A DNA stretch of 64,000 nucleotides from Mediterranea sp. (in: CFB group bacteria) (GTDB taxonomy: Bacteria > Bacteroidota > Bacteroidia > Bacteroidales > Bacteroidaceae): the NCBI GenBank assembly GCA_031261785.1, contig JAISIZ010000108.1, positions 1-64,000 on the forward strand, in the 5' to 3' direction. The notes under the pieces were generated by a model. It was not told where the DNA came from and made no database searches. It worked only from the letters and a program-made list of their open reading frames with translations. Both the position numbers and the translations under genes were made by a program. Position 1 is the stretch's first letter; every line of letters starts with the position of its first letter. This document shows positions 7,658-16,095 of this stretch, piece after piece.

Positions 7658-8764
7658 ATGGGAATCATTGTCGGACTGCCCCGCTCAGGCGGGAAGGAAG
7701 TAGACTTCGCCAAGATGATAGCCGAGCAAATAGAACTCAAGGCACCACACTTACCCGCCGAATGGCACTACCAAAGCGGCGTGCAGATGACATGGCCGCA
7801 CGCCGGCACGGACTGGGCACCAATGCTCGACGAGGCCCGAGAGTGCTTCAAGAATATCGCGCGCGAAATCGCCCAACGAGAGCTGTTGCTCATCGTCACC
7901 CCCGAGCCAAAAGCCGTGGAACGGCAAATAGCCGACGAGGTGAACATGGCGAACGTGCGCTTCGAGGACTGCGACACCAACGACACCTGGGCACGCGACC
8001 ATGGCGCCATCACGCTAATCGAAGAGGGAACCCCCACCCTGCTCGACTTCGCCTTCAACGGTTGGGGACTCAAGTACCCCGCCAATTACGACAACCTCAT
8101 CACCCGCTACGCCGTGGAAGACGAGGCGCTGCACGGACGCTACGCCAACCGCCTCGGCTTCGTGCTCGAGGGTGGCGCCATAGAGTGCGACGGACGGGGC
8201 ACGCTGCTCACCACCAGCCGATGCCTCCTCTCGCCCAACCGCAACGCGCACCTCAACCAACGGGAGATCGAAGATTACCTCCGCACCACTTTTCACCTCG
8301 AGCGAGTGCTCTGGTTAGACTACGGCTACCTGGCGGGCGACGACACCGACAGCCACGTCGACACCCTCGCCCGCTTCTGTTCCACCGACGCCATCGCCTA
8401 CGTGAAGTGCGACGACACCGCCGACGAACACTACGAAGAGCTGCACGCCATGGAAGAGCAACTGCTGACGTTCCGCACCCGCGCCGGCGACCCCTACCGT
8501 CTCTTCCCCCTACCCCTGCCCGACCCCATCGTGACGGACGACGGCCAACGCCTGCCCGCCACCTACGCCAACTTCCTCATCCTCAACGAAGCCGTGCTCT
8601 ATCCCACCTACGGACAGCCCGCCTGCGACGCCCGAGCCGCCGACACGCTGCGCCAGGCTTTTCCCAACTACGAAATCGTCGGCATCGACTGCCAAGCCCT
8701 CATCAAGCAACACGGCTCCCTGCACTGCGTCACCATGCAATATCCGCTGGGGGTGATCGAGTGA
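7658..8764 (+). CDS. aguA: Agmatine deiminase
   Basis: 368 aa from the ATG at 7658; the family core begins at LPAEWHYQSGVQMTWPH, so the ATG at 7715 is an alternative. It has the guanidino-modifying family signatures: DTNDTWARDHGAI, FNGWGLKYP, the EGGAIECDGRGTLL block, H-L-D-type YLAGDDTDSHVDTLARF with the catalytic histidine and aspartate, and a C-terminal nucleophile cysteine in GSLHCVTMQYP. It converts agmatine to N-carbamoylputrescine plus ammonia. The partner amidase is at 10132; together they make putrescine. An AT-rich leader typical of Bacteroidales precedes the start. Confidence 0.93.
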   Translation: MGIIVGLPRSGGKEVDFAKMIAEQIELKAPHLPAEWHYQSGVQMTWPHAGTDWAPMLDEARECFKNIAREIAQRELLLIVTPEPKAVERQIADEVNMANVRFEDCDTNDTWARDHGAITLIEEGTPTLLDFAFNGWGLKYPANYDNLITRYAVEDEALHGRYANRLGFVLEGGAIECDGRGTLLTTSRCLLSPNRNAHLNQREIEDYLRTTFHLERVLWLDYGYLAGDDTDSHVDTLARFCSTDAIAYVKCDDTADEHYEELHAMEEQLLTFRTRAGDPYRLFPLPLPDPIVTDDGQRLPATYANFLILNEAVLYPTYGQPACDARAADTLRQAFPNYEIVGIDCQALIKQHGSLHCVTMQYPLGVIE

Positions 8765-8814
8765 GGGGCGAGAATGATGCTCCTTCAATTCGTAGAACAA
8801 GCGATAAGATAGAT

Positions 8815-9256
8815 AACTTTCGCAAGTATTATGATATGGATTTAGCAAGTTTGACCTATCGCTGGGCAGGATGCCCTGAAAGGGCTGAAATGTGGCTGAA
8901 AGCCTTTGCCTGTAAGGCTCTTAACCCAGCCCAACGCAGAGCGAAGCGACGCGTTGGGTTTCCGCGGGTGTATGACGTTGCGGGCTGTAAGCCCAGGTTA
9001 TCCCTCATGATTTACGATGTAGAGATAAGCTGCCCTTACAGGGCGCAACGTGATATGCCCACAGGAAACCCAACGTGCCGCTCGTTCCTCGCTCTGCGTT
9101 GGGCTGGGTTAAGAGCCTTTCAGGCAAAGGCTTACAGCCACTTCTCAGCCCTTTCAGGGCACTCGGCTAACGATTCGCTCATCACTAATCTTTCAGGTCT
9201 TTCAGGCCTTCTATTCATCAGCTTGTCAACCCTGAACTCGAATACTTGCGAAAGTT
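8815..9256. mobile_element. MITE-like 442-bp element, almost entirely one long palindrome
   Basis: It is bounded by 16-bp perfect terminal inverted repeats (AACTTTCGCAAGTATT at 8815-8830, its complement at 9241-9256). Inside, arms 8870-8963 and 9064-9165 are about 90% complementary (GCCCTGAAAGGGCTGA, AAGCCTTTGCCTG, CTTAACCCAGCCCAACGCAG). The centre also pairs in part (ACGTTGCG near 8980 with CGCAACGT near 9048). No transposase is encoded, and no clear target duplication is visible. This 524-bp gap between genes holds nothing else. Internal wording such as GCCCTGAAAGGGCTGA resembles interspersed repeats common in Bacteroidales genomes, so a non-autonomous transposable element is the best reading. 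Confidence 0.7.
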
Positions 9257-9289
9257 GAGTATTAGAAATAAATAAGAGTATATTTGTAT

Positions 9290-10093
9290 ATGATTACAGA
9301 AGAGCACCTCAAGCAACTCATTTCGCAAGGCGAAACGACGACCGTCCAATTTAAAGTACGTGTCAACGATGCCTATAAGATAGGCGGTGAGATGGTCGCA
9401 TTCAGCAATACACATGGCGGATTGCTGATTGTGGGAATAGATGACAAAACGGGGAAGGTCAAAGGACTCTCTTTCGAGGAAATCCAACGGACCAATGCCT
9501 TGCTTGTGAATGTTGCTTCAGAAAATGTAAAACCTGCGATAGTCATTACTACGGAAACACTAAATATAGATGGGCAGAACATTGTAGTTGCCGACATTTC
9601 TAAAGGGAAAGATAAACCATATAAAGACAACAAAGGTATCATTTGGGTAAAGAACGGTTCGGATAAGCGAAAGGTGTTTTCCGGTAGCGGCGTTGTTCGG
9701 GCAATGAAGAGCTACAACCACATCACCTTCGACAACAACTATACAAGAGAGGAGTTTGTTGTCTCTATTTTGCGTCCGAAGAATACAGGTTATGAAGTGA
9801 TAAACGAGGTTGATAGTAAAAGGGAATATACTGTAAATCAGGAATACGATGATTTATCACCTCACGAAAAGAGAAGAAATGAGGTGATAAATGAGGCGAT
9901 AAGCAAAGATGCAGAGCGGATACTGTCTTATATCACCTCTAACCCTATGTCCAAGCAATCAGACATACTGCGTTTTATAGGCAAAAGCCTTACCACAACG
10001 GAACGCTGTATCAAGATCTTAAAGAAACAAGGTTTCATAGAATACGTCGGATCCAAACGTTCCGGGGGATATAGAGCCATCAAGAAAAAGTAA
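9290..10093 (+). CDS. AlbA_2 (Schlafen AlbA-like) domain protein with C-terminal winged helix
   Basis: 267 aa from the ATG at 9290 (a TTG two codons upstream is less likely). Residues about 10-130 match the AlbA_2 domain found in Schlafen-like and RecG-like regulators: ETTTVQFK, then AFSNTHGGLLIVGIDD, and IWVKNGSDKRK. The last ~70 residues form a winged helix (DILRFIGKSLTTTERCIKILKKQGFIE). The usual histidine-kinase-like ATPase module between these parts is missing, and the protein is shorter than the typical 450-550 aa. It is probably a DNA-binding regulator. AT-rich compared with neighbours and adjacent to the palindromic element, so it may have been acquired. Confidence 0.75.
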   Translation: MITEEHLKQLISQGETTTVQFKVRVNDAYKIGGEMVAFSNTHGGLLIVGIDDKTGKVKGLSFEEIQRTNALLVNVASENVKPAIVITTETLNIDGQNIVVADISKGKDKPYKDNKGIIWVKNGSDKRKVFSGSGVVRAMKSYNHITFDNNYTREEFVVSILRPKNTGYEVINEVDSKREYTVNQEYDDLSPHEKRRNEVINEAISKDAERILSYITSNPMSKQSDILRFIGKSLTTTERCIKILKKQGFIEYVGSKRSGGYRAIKKK

Positions 10094-10131
10094 TTTTATA
10101 CGATATACATCAAAGACATTATAAATAAGTT

Positions 10132-11016
10132 ATGAAGATCATAAACGTAGGACTTGTCCAACAGGCCAATACGGCGGACATGAAGGAGAACATGGCGAAC
10201 CTCGCCAGGAACATCGGAGAGTGCGCCGCCAAGGGAGCGCGGCTCATCGCCCTCCAGGAGCTGCACAATTCGCTCTACTTCTGCCAGACGGAGGAGACGG
10301 GGATGTTCGACCTGGCGGAAACCATCCCCGGACCATCCACCGACTTCTACTCCCGGCTGGCGGCGGAGCACGGCGTGGTGCTCGTCTGCTCCCTATTCGA
10401 GCGGCGGGCACCGGGGTTGTACCACAACACCGCCGTGGTGTTCGACCGCGACGGGAGCATGGCCGGCAAGTACCGCAAGATGCACATCCCCGACGACCCC
10501 GCCTACTACGAGAAGTTCTACTTCACGCCCGGAGACCTCGGGTTCCAGCCCATACAAACCTCGCTCGGGCGGATCGGCGTGCTGGTGTGCTGGGACCAAT
10601 GGTATCCCGAAGCCGCCCGATTGATGGCTCTGCGGGGCGCCGAGCTACTCGTCTACCCCACCGCCATAGGCTGGGAAAGCAGCGACACCAATGAGGAGAA
10701 GCTCCGCCAGCTCGATGCCTGGCGTATCGCGCAACGTGCCCACGCCGTAGCCAACGGCCTGCCCGTTATCGCCGTCAATCGCGTGGGACACGAGCCTGAC
10801 CCATCGGGACAGACCAACGGCATCCATTTCTGGGGCAACAGTTTCGTGGCCGGCCCGCAAGGCGAGCTGCTGGCGCAAGCCGGAGAGGAAGCACCGGAAA
10901 ACATCGTCGTGGAATTGGACATGGAACGCTCGGAGAACGTGCGACGCTGGTGGCCCTTCCTGCGCGACCGCCGCATCGAGGAATACGAAGGGCTGACGAA
11001 ACGGTTTATCGATTGA
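10132..11016 (+). CDS. aguB: N-carbamoylputrescine amidase
   Basis: 294 aa carbon-nitrogen hydrolase. The Glu-Lys-Cys triad is visible: E43 in ALQELHN, K116 in KYRKMHIPDDP, C153 in VLVCWDQWYPE. FYFTPGD and the ending ENVRRWWPFLRDRR are typical of the AguB branch. It hydrolyses N-carbamoylputrescine to putrescine, CO2 and ammonia in the cytosol. Its usual partner agmatine deiminase lies 1.4 kb upstream, the two being split by the palindromic element and the AlbA-domain gene. A nested hairpin follows the stop. Confidence 0.92.
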   Translation: MKIINVGLVQQANTADMKENMANLARNIGECAAKGARLIALQELHNSLYFCQTEETGMFDLAETIPGPSTDFYSRLAAEHGVVLVCSLFERRAPGLYHNTAVVFDRDGSMAGKYRKMHIPDDPAYYEKFYFTPGDLGFQPIQTSLGRIGVLVCWDQWYPEAARLMALRGAELLVYPTAIGWESSDTNEEKLRQLDAWRIAQRAHAVANGLPVIAVNRVGHEPDPSGQTNGIHFWGNSFVAGPQGELLAQAGEEAPENIVVELDMERSENVRRWWPFLRDRRIEEYEGLTKRFID

Positions 11017-11064
11017 AAATAGATTATGGGCAAAGTAACAATAATCATTGAGAAAGATAGCGAT

Positions 11065-11117
11065 TGATATGGCCTCCTCACCCCAGCGGGGTGACAGCTT
11101 AATAGGAGGCTATATCA
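11065..11117. terminator. Nested hairpin after aguB, possible terminator
   Basis: A 14-bp outer stem (TGATATGGCCTCCT at 11065-11078 with AGGAGGCTATATCA at 11104-11117, one G-T pair) encloses a perfect inner hairpin TCACCCC-AGC-GGGGTGA. It lies between convergent aguB and gtrA. There is no T run, so it is not a classic intrinsic terminator; it could fold in RNA from either strand. Confidence 0.5.
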
Positions 11118-11136
11118 TAAATCGGAGCGGCTTTCT

Positions 11137-11214
11137 TTTAGGCACGGATTGCACGGATTACGCAGTCTCTCCCACAGAACACACTGCGGCGAAATCCGTG
11201 TAATCCGTGCCTAA
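11137..11214. repeat. Palindromic CACGGAT-family element
   Basis: Left arm 11137-11166 (TTTTAGGCACGGATTGCACG...) and right arm 11182-11214 (...ATCCGTGTAATCCGTGCC) are nearly complementary over about 30 bp. Each arm holds a repeated CACGGATT word. Related copies occur at 16027, 56981 and 63067, and the CACAGA variants at 24335 and 53023. It lies between convergent genes. Confidence 0.8.
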
Positions 11215-11264
11215 ATATTCTCTTTTTGCATCAAAACACAATAATATCATGCCAAATACATTCT

Positions 11265-11651
11265 CTACCGAAACGTGACCCGCCTGTTGAGCAGGAAGTT
11301 GGTGCCGCCGTACACAAACAGCCCCAGGAACTGCGCCAGGTACGCGTTCGTGCCGAGCAGCTCGACCAAGAGAACAAGGAACAGGAATTGCGCCAGGTAT
11401 GCCAGACCGAAAGCAAAGCAAAAGAACAGCATCTGTTGCCAGAGGCTGTTCTTTTTGTTTTCGATAGCGAACACCCAGTACTTGCACCACAGGAAGTTGT
11501 GCGTCTGGGCGACGACGTACGCCGTGACGTTGGCCACGAGATAGTTGATGCCGAGCACCCGCATCATCAGCCAGACCACGAAGGCCATGATCAAGGCATT
11601 CATCGTGCCGATGATGAGGAAGCGTACGACGCGTGCCGACTCTTTCACCAC
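11265..11651 (-). CDS. GtrA-family membrane protein
   Basis: 128 aa with four predicted transmembrane helices and the family features RFLIIGTMNAL near the N-terminus and NFLLNRRVTFR at the C-terminus (the F-x-LNR-x-x-F end is typical of GtrA/DPMS-like proteins). Members are thought to help move lipid-linked sugars across the inner membrane for cell-surface glycan modification. It starts 3 nt after the aspS stop, so it is probably co-transcribed with aspS; a functional link is not obvious. Confidence 0.83.
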   Translation of the reverse strand: MVKESARVVRFLIIGTMNALIMAFVVWLMMRVLGINYLVANVTAYVVAQTHNFLWCKYWVFAIENKKNSLWQQMLFFCFAFGLAYLAQFLFLVLLVELLGTNAYLAQFLGLFVYGGTNFLLNRRVTFR

Positions 11652-11654
11652 CCC

Positions 11655-13412
11655 TTACGGCTTTACGTCCACGATCAGGTTCAGCTCGTCGAGCTGTTTC
11701 TGGTCGATGGACGAGGGAGCGTCGAGCATCACGTCGCGTCCGGAATTGTTCTTGGGGAAGGCGATGCAGTCGCGGATGGAATCCAGCCCGGCGAAGAGCG
11801 ATACCCAGCGATCCAGTCCGTAAGCCAATCCGCCATGCGGAGGAGCGCCGTACTTGAAAGCGTTCATCAGGAAGCCGAACTGTGCCTCGGCCTTCTCGGG
11901 CGTGAAGCCCAATATCTCGAACATCTTGGCTTGCAGCGCCGCGTCGTGGATACGGATGGAACCGCCGCCCACCTCGACGCCGTTCACCACCATGTCGTAC
12001 GCGTCGGCGCGGACAGCGGCGGGGTTGGTGTCGAGCAACGGTATGTCCTCATCCTTGGGATGCGTGAAGGGATGGTGCATGGCCATCAGCCGCCCCTCCT
12101 CCTCGCTCCACTCGAACATGGGGAAATCGACCACCCACAGGCAAATGAAGCGGTTCTTGTCCCGCAGGCCCAGCCGCGTGCCCATCTCGAGACGAAGCTC
12201 GGAGAGTTGCTTGCGGGTCCTCATGGTGTCGTCGCCGGAGAGGATGAGGATGAGGTCGCCCGGCTGTGCGCCGAACGCTTCCTTCAGCTGTCGCAACACC
12301 TCGGGCGAGTAGAACTTGTCCACGCTGGACTTCACCCCGCCGTCGGCTTCCACACGGGCGTAGACCAGTCCCTTGGCGCCTATCTGCGGCCGCTTAACGA
12401 ACTCCGTCAGCTCGTCCAATTGCTTGCGGGTGTACGAGGCGGCGCCCTCGGCGCGGATACCGCCGATGTAGGCGGCGTTGTCGAACACAGAGAAGCCGTG
12501 GCCTTTCAGGATATCCATCAGCTCCACGAACTCCATGCCGAAGCGCAGGTCGGGCTTGTCGCTGCCGTACAGTTTCATGGCGTCGGCCCATGCCATGCGG
12601 GCGAACGGTCCGTCGAATTCCACGCCTCGAAGCGTCTTGAAGAGGTGCTTGGCCATTCCCTCGAAAGTGGTGATGACATCCTCCTGCTCCACGAAGCTCA
12701 TCTCGCAGTCGATCTGCGTGAATTCGGGTTGGCGGTCGGCCCGCAGGTCTTCGTCGCGGAAGCATTTCGCGATCTGGAAGTAACGGTCGAAGCCCGACAC
12801 CATGAGCAGCTGCTTCAGCGTCTGCGGCGATTGCGGCAGGGCGTAGAACTGTCCCGGGTTCATGCGCGAGGGCACCACGAAGTCGCGTGCCCCCTCGGGC
12901 GTGGAACCGATCAGCACCGGTGTCTCCACCTCGATGAACCCGAGCTTGTCGAGATACGTGCGCACCTCGATGGTCATCTTGTGGCGCAGCTCGAGGTTGG
13001 CGCGCACCACGTTCCGGCGCAGGTCTAAGTAGCGGTACTTCATGCGTATGTCGTCGCCGCCGTCGGTGTTGTCCTCTATGGTGAAGGGAGGTGTCAGGGC
13101 GGTGTTCAGCACGTTCAGCCCGTCGACGATGATTTCTATGTCGCCCGTAGGCATGTTGGCGTTCTTGCTGAAACGCTCGTTTACCGTGCCCGTAGCTTGG
13201 ACGACGAATTCGCGTCCCAGCTTGTTGGCGCGTTCGCAGAGGTCGGCGTTCACCTCTTCGTTGAATACCAATTGGGTAATGCCATAACGGTCGCGGAGGT
13301 CGACGAAAGTCATTCCTCCCATCTTACGGCTGCGCTGCACCCATCCCGACAGCGTCACTCGCTTTTTCGCGTCAGAGAGCCTCAGTTCTCCACATGTATG
13401 CGTTCTGAACAT
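11655..13412 (-). CDS. aspS: Aspartyl-tRNA synthetase
   Basis: 585 aa, full length for the bacterial enzyme. It has the N-terminal OB-fold anticodon-binding domain ([20 protein letters not shown]), class II motif 2 ([18 protein letters not shown]), the bacterial GAD insertion, and motif 3 (GLAYGLDRW). It charges tRNA-Asp with aspartate in the cytosol. The bacterial-type insertion and length argue against the archaeal/non-discriminating form. gtrA follows directly. Confidence 0.96.
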   Translation of the reverse strand: MFRTHTCGELRLSDAKKRVTLSGWVQRSRKMGGMTFVDLRDRYGITQLVFNEEVNADLCERANKLGREFVVQATGTVNERFSKNANMPTGDIEIIVDGLNVLNTALTPPFTIEDNTDGGDDIRMKYRYLDLRRNVVRANLELRHKMTIEVRTYLDKLGFIEVETPVLIGSTPEGARDFVVPSRMNPGQFYALPQSPQTLKQLLMVSGFDRYFQIAKCFRDEDLRADRQPEFTQIDCEMSFVEQEDVITTFEGMAKHLFKTLRGVEFDGPFARMAWADAMKLYGSDKPDLRFGMEFVELMDILKGHGFSVFDNAAYIGGIRAEGAASYTRKQLDELTEFVKRPQIGAKGLVYARVEADGGVKSSVDKFYSPEVLRQLKEAFGAQPGDLILILSGDDTMRTRKQLSELRLEMGTRLGLRDKNRFICLWVVDFPMFEWSEEEGRLMAMHHPFTHPKDEDIPLLDTNPAAVRADAYDMVVNGVEVGGGSIRIHDAALQAKMFEILGFTPEKAEAQFGFLMNAFKYGAPPHGGLAYGLDRWVSLFAGLDSIRDCIAFPKNNSGRDVMLDAPSSIDQKQLDELNLIVDVKP

Positions 13413-13490
13413 ATTCTATTGTAATTATGATATTTCGGCTTGTAAACAGCCCGCGAAAATACATAATAATCCGCTTTCGCGGAGCCGTTT

Positions 13491-14519
13491 TCACGATTTC
13501 TTTGTGAACCGGCGTATTATTTTCCGGTTGGTGTCGGTGATGTTGTCCACGATGGCCTCCTGGATTGTCCTGAATCCGTCGTTGACGTATCCTTGCGCTT
13601 TCTGCAACATGTTTGCCGCAGGCTCTTGCCTGGCGGGTGGTATCAGCACGTGCAGTCCCCGCTCTATCAGCTCTATGCGCACGTCGGCGTCGGTCATCAT
13701 GGGGTCGCCGTCGAAATGTATCACGCCGGGATTCTCGCGGTGTATGCGCAGCGTCTTGCAGCGGAAGGACCTGATTCGGCTGTTCTGGTCAAGGTTCTTG
13801 GTGAAGAGCTTGTACGAGAGCGACGGCACGTCGAGCAGGCCGAACGGTTCGAGTATGGTGACGTCAAGCAGGCCGTCGGTCAGGGTGGCGTGCGGGGCGA
13901 TGTAGGCGTTGTTGCCATATTGCGAGGCGTTTCCGCAAGCGATGAGGAACGCCTTGTAGCGCAGCGAGTCGCTCTCGGTATCCAGCTCGTATGTCTCGGG
14001 ATGGTAGCGGAGCACCTCTTTCAGCGTGGTCTCTAAGTAAGTGAGCAGCCCCCGTTTGCCGGCGTGGGCGAACTTGAAGGCGACGAACGCGTCGAATCCT
14101 ACCCCGCAGGTGCAGAAGAAGTCGTGTCCGTTGATGCGCCCGTAGTCGATGGTGTCCATACCGGCCATATTGAGCGCCTCGATGGCCTTCCGCGGTTCCA
14201 TGGGGATGCGCAGGTGGCGGGCCAGCCCGTTGCCCGAGCCGCATGGCAGTATGCCGAGCGCCGTGTCGGTATGCACCAGCGAGCGGGCTATCTCGTTGAT
14301 GGTCCCGTCGCCGCCTACGGCCACCACGGCGTCGTACTTCTCGGCCACGGCCCGCGCCGCGATGTCCACGGCATGTCCTGCCCGTTCGGTGTACGTCACG
14401 GTCCACGAATATTTCTCCCGGTCCAGCTTGTTGTCGAGCAGTTCCAGGATCTCTTTCTTGTCGCGTGTGCCCGAAAGCGGGTTGACAACGAATATCAGCT
14501 TTCTCACATTATCGCTCAT
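13491..14519 (-). CDS. YegS/BmrU-type lipid kinase (diacylglycerol kinase catalytic domain)
   Basis: 342 aa with the lipid-kinase signature: VNPLSGTRDKK at the N-terminus, the nucleotide-binding AVGGDGTINEIARSL, PCGSGNGLARHL, and late VIHFDGDP. The family phosphorylates diacylglycerol, ceramide or sphingoid bases in the membrane. Start ATG at 14519. It is transcribed divergently from serine palmitoyltransferase across a 228-bp gap, which makes a sphingolipid substrate a reasonable inference, though diacylglycerol or undecaprenol-type substrates cannot be excluded from sequence alone. Confidence 0.85.
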   Translation of the reverse strand: MSDNVRKLIFVVNPLSGTRDKKEILELLDNKLDREKYSWTVTYTERAGHAVDIAARAVAEKYDAVVAVGGDGTINEIARSLVHTDTALGILPCGSGNGLARHLRIPMEPRKAIEALNMAGMDTIDYGRINGHDFFCTCGVGFDAFVAFKFAHAGKRGLLTYLETTLKEVLRYHPETYELDTESDSLRYKAFLIACGNASQYGNNAYIAPHATLTDGLLDVTILEPFGLLDVPSLSYKLFTKNLDQNSRIRSFRCKTLRIHRENPGVIHFDGDPMMTDADVRIELIERGLHVLIPPARQEPAANMLQKAQGYVNDGFRTIQEAIVDNITDTNRKIIRRFTKKS

Positions 14520-14647
14520 GCTTGTCTTTTATGGGTTGGGGACGGCAAATGTAATACAAATAAAAGAAGCGGCACAACAAAAAGGGAGGATAATTGCCCT
14601 ACCAGAACTTTTTTCGCTCAAAGTGAGCAGATAATGCCAATTTTAGT

Positions 14648-14655
14648 TATCTTTG
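14648..14655 (+). promoter_or_regulatory. -7 element before serine palmitoyltransferase
   Basis: TATCTTTG matches TAnnTTTG exactly, 93 nt upstream of the start codon. No good -33 TTTG is seen at the expected distance, so this is a half-supported promoter. Confidence 0.5.
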
Positions 14656-14747
14656 CCCGCTGTTTCAGAACTATATAAAGAAATATAAAAGATAAAGGAC
14701 GGTGGCCCCATGGCCGCCCGAAACAATAAAATCATACTATAATTCAA

Positions 14748-15944
14748 ATGGGATTATTACAAGAGAAGTTAGCTAAGTACGACTTGCCACAGCAATTCAT
14801 GGCAAAGGGAGTTTACCCCTATTTCCGCGCGATTGAGGGTAGGCAGGGTACAGAAGTAGAAATGGGAGGACACAAGGTCTTGATGTTTGGATCCAACGCC
14901 TACACCGGCTTGACAGGTGACGACAGGGTGGTAGAAGCAGGTATCGAGGCCATGCGCAAATACGGCTCAGGATGTGCCGGCTCGCGTTTCCTCAACGGCA
15001 CACTCGACCTCCACGTACAGCTCGAGAAAGAACTCGCCGCTTTTGTGGGCAAGGACGAGGCGCTCTGCTTCTCGACCGGCTTCACGGTCAACTCGGGCGT
15101 CATCCCCGTACTGACCGACCGCAACGACTACATCATCTGCGACGACCGCGACCACGCCTCTATCGTGGATGGACGCCGCCTCTCCTTCTCCCAGCAGATC
15201 AAGTATAAGCACAACGACATGGCCGACCTCGAGAAACAGCTCCAACGGTGCAAGCCCGAGGCCATCAAGCTCATCATCGTCGACGGCGTCTTCTCCATGG
15301 AAGGCGACCTGGCCAACCTCCCCGAGATTATCCGCCTGAAGCATAAATACAACGCCACCGTCATGGTGGACGAGGCCCACGGCATCGGCGTATTCGGCCG
15401 CCAAGGGCGAGGCGTGTGCGACCATTTCGGGCTGACCGACGAGGTCGACCTCATCATGGGCACCTTCAGCAAGTCGCTCGCCTCCATCGGAGGCTTCATC
15501 GCCGCCGATTCCTCCATCATCAACTGGCTGCGCCACAACGCGCGTACTTATATCTTCAGCGCCTCCAACACGCCGGCCGCCACCGCTTGCGCCCTGAAGG
15601 CGCTCCACCTCGTCCAGGAGGAGCCGCAGATCATGGCCTCTCTCTGGGAAGTCACCAACTACGCCCTCAAGCGTTTCCGCGATGCGGGATTCGAGATTGG
15701 CGCCACCGAATCGCCCATCATCCCCCTCTACGTACGCGACACCGAGAAGACGTTCATGGTCACCAAGCTCGCCTTCGACGAGGGCGTGTTCATCAACTCC
15801 GTCATTCCGCCCGCCTGCGCCCCGCAGGACACGCTGGTGCGCGTGGCGCTGATGGCCACCCACACCAAGGAGCAGATCGACACCGCCGTAGCCAAGCTGG
15901 TGAAGGTGTTCCAGTCGCTCGGCTTGCCGCTCAATCCACAGTAA
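14748..15944 (+). CDS. spt: Serine palmitoyltransferase (alpha-oxoamine synthase family)
   Basis: 398 aa PLP enzyme of the alpha-oxoamine synthase family. Visible features: glycine-rich SGCAGSRFLNGT, VDEAHGIGVFG (Asp208, His211), and the PLP lysine K242 in GTFSKSLASIGGF, followed by FSASNTPA. The N-terminus MGLLQEKLAKYDLPQQFMAKG and the overall wording match the Bacteroides serine palmitoyltransferase rather than BioF or Kbl. It condenses serine with an acyl-CoA to 3-ketosphinganine, the first step of sphingolipid synthesis. The divergent lipid kinase may act on its products. Bacterial homologues are soluble, and no membrane helix is seen here. Confidence 0.88.
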   Translation: MGLLQEKLAKYDLPQQFMAKGVYPYFRAIEGRQGTEVEMGGHKVLMFGSNAYTGLTGDDRVVEAGIEAMRKYGSGCAGSRFLNGTLDLHVQLEKELAAFVGKDEALCFSTGFTVNSGVIPVLTDRNDYIICDDRDHASIVDGRRLSFSQQIKYKHNDMADLEKQLQRCKPEAIKLIIVDGVFSMEGDLANLPEIIRLKHKYNATVMVDEAHGIGVFGRQGRGVCDHFGLTDEVDLIMGTFSKSLASIGGFIAADSSIINWLRHNARTYIFSASNTPAATACALKALHLVQEEPQIMASLWEVTNYALKRFRDAGFEIGATESPIIPLYVRDTEKTFMVTKLAFDEGVFINSVIPPACAPQDTLVRVALMATHTKEQIDTAVAKLVKVFQSLGLPLNPQ

Positions 15945-16026
15945 TGGCGAGGGTACCGGAAAGATTAACCGCCCCTCAGGAGGGGCGTTGGAGATAAGAG
16001 CGAAAAGTATTTATAAAATATTTCTG

Positions 16027-16095
16027 AGACACTGATGGCACGGATAACACGGACTCCTCATTGGAGGATCCGTGTCATTCGTGCCATCAGTGTCT
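16027..16095. repeat. Palindromic CACGGAT-family element between convergent genes
   Basis: Left arm 16027-16055 (AGACACTGATGGCACGGATA...) pairs with right arm 16063-16095 (...CGTGCCATCAGTGTCT) around a TCAT-type loop. The right arm overlaps the stop codon of the dehydrogenase at 16094-16096. It may end transcription from both sides; there is no T run. Confidence 0.8.

Noticed and set aside
8764..9258. Long plus-strand frame running from aguA antisense-like sequence across the palindromic element
   Set aside because: The reading frame is accidental. The element is a palindrome and the protein has an arginine/proline-rich composition typical of an out-of-frame shadow.
11226..13028. 600-aa plus-strand frame opposite gtrA and aspS
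   Set aside because: Antisense shadow of aspS and the GtrA-family gene, with low-complexity H/V/E/L composition.
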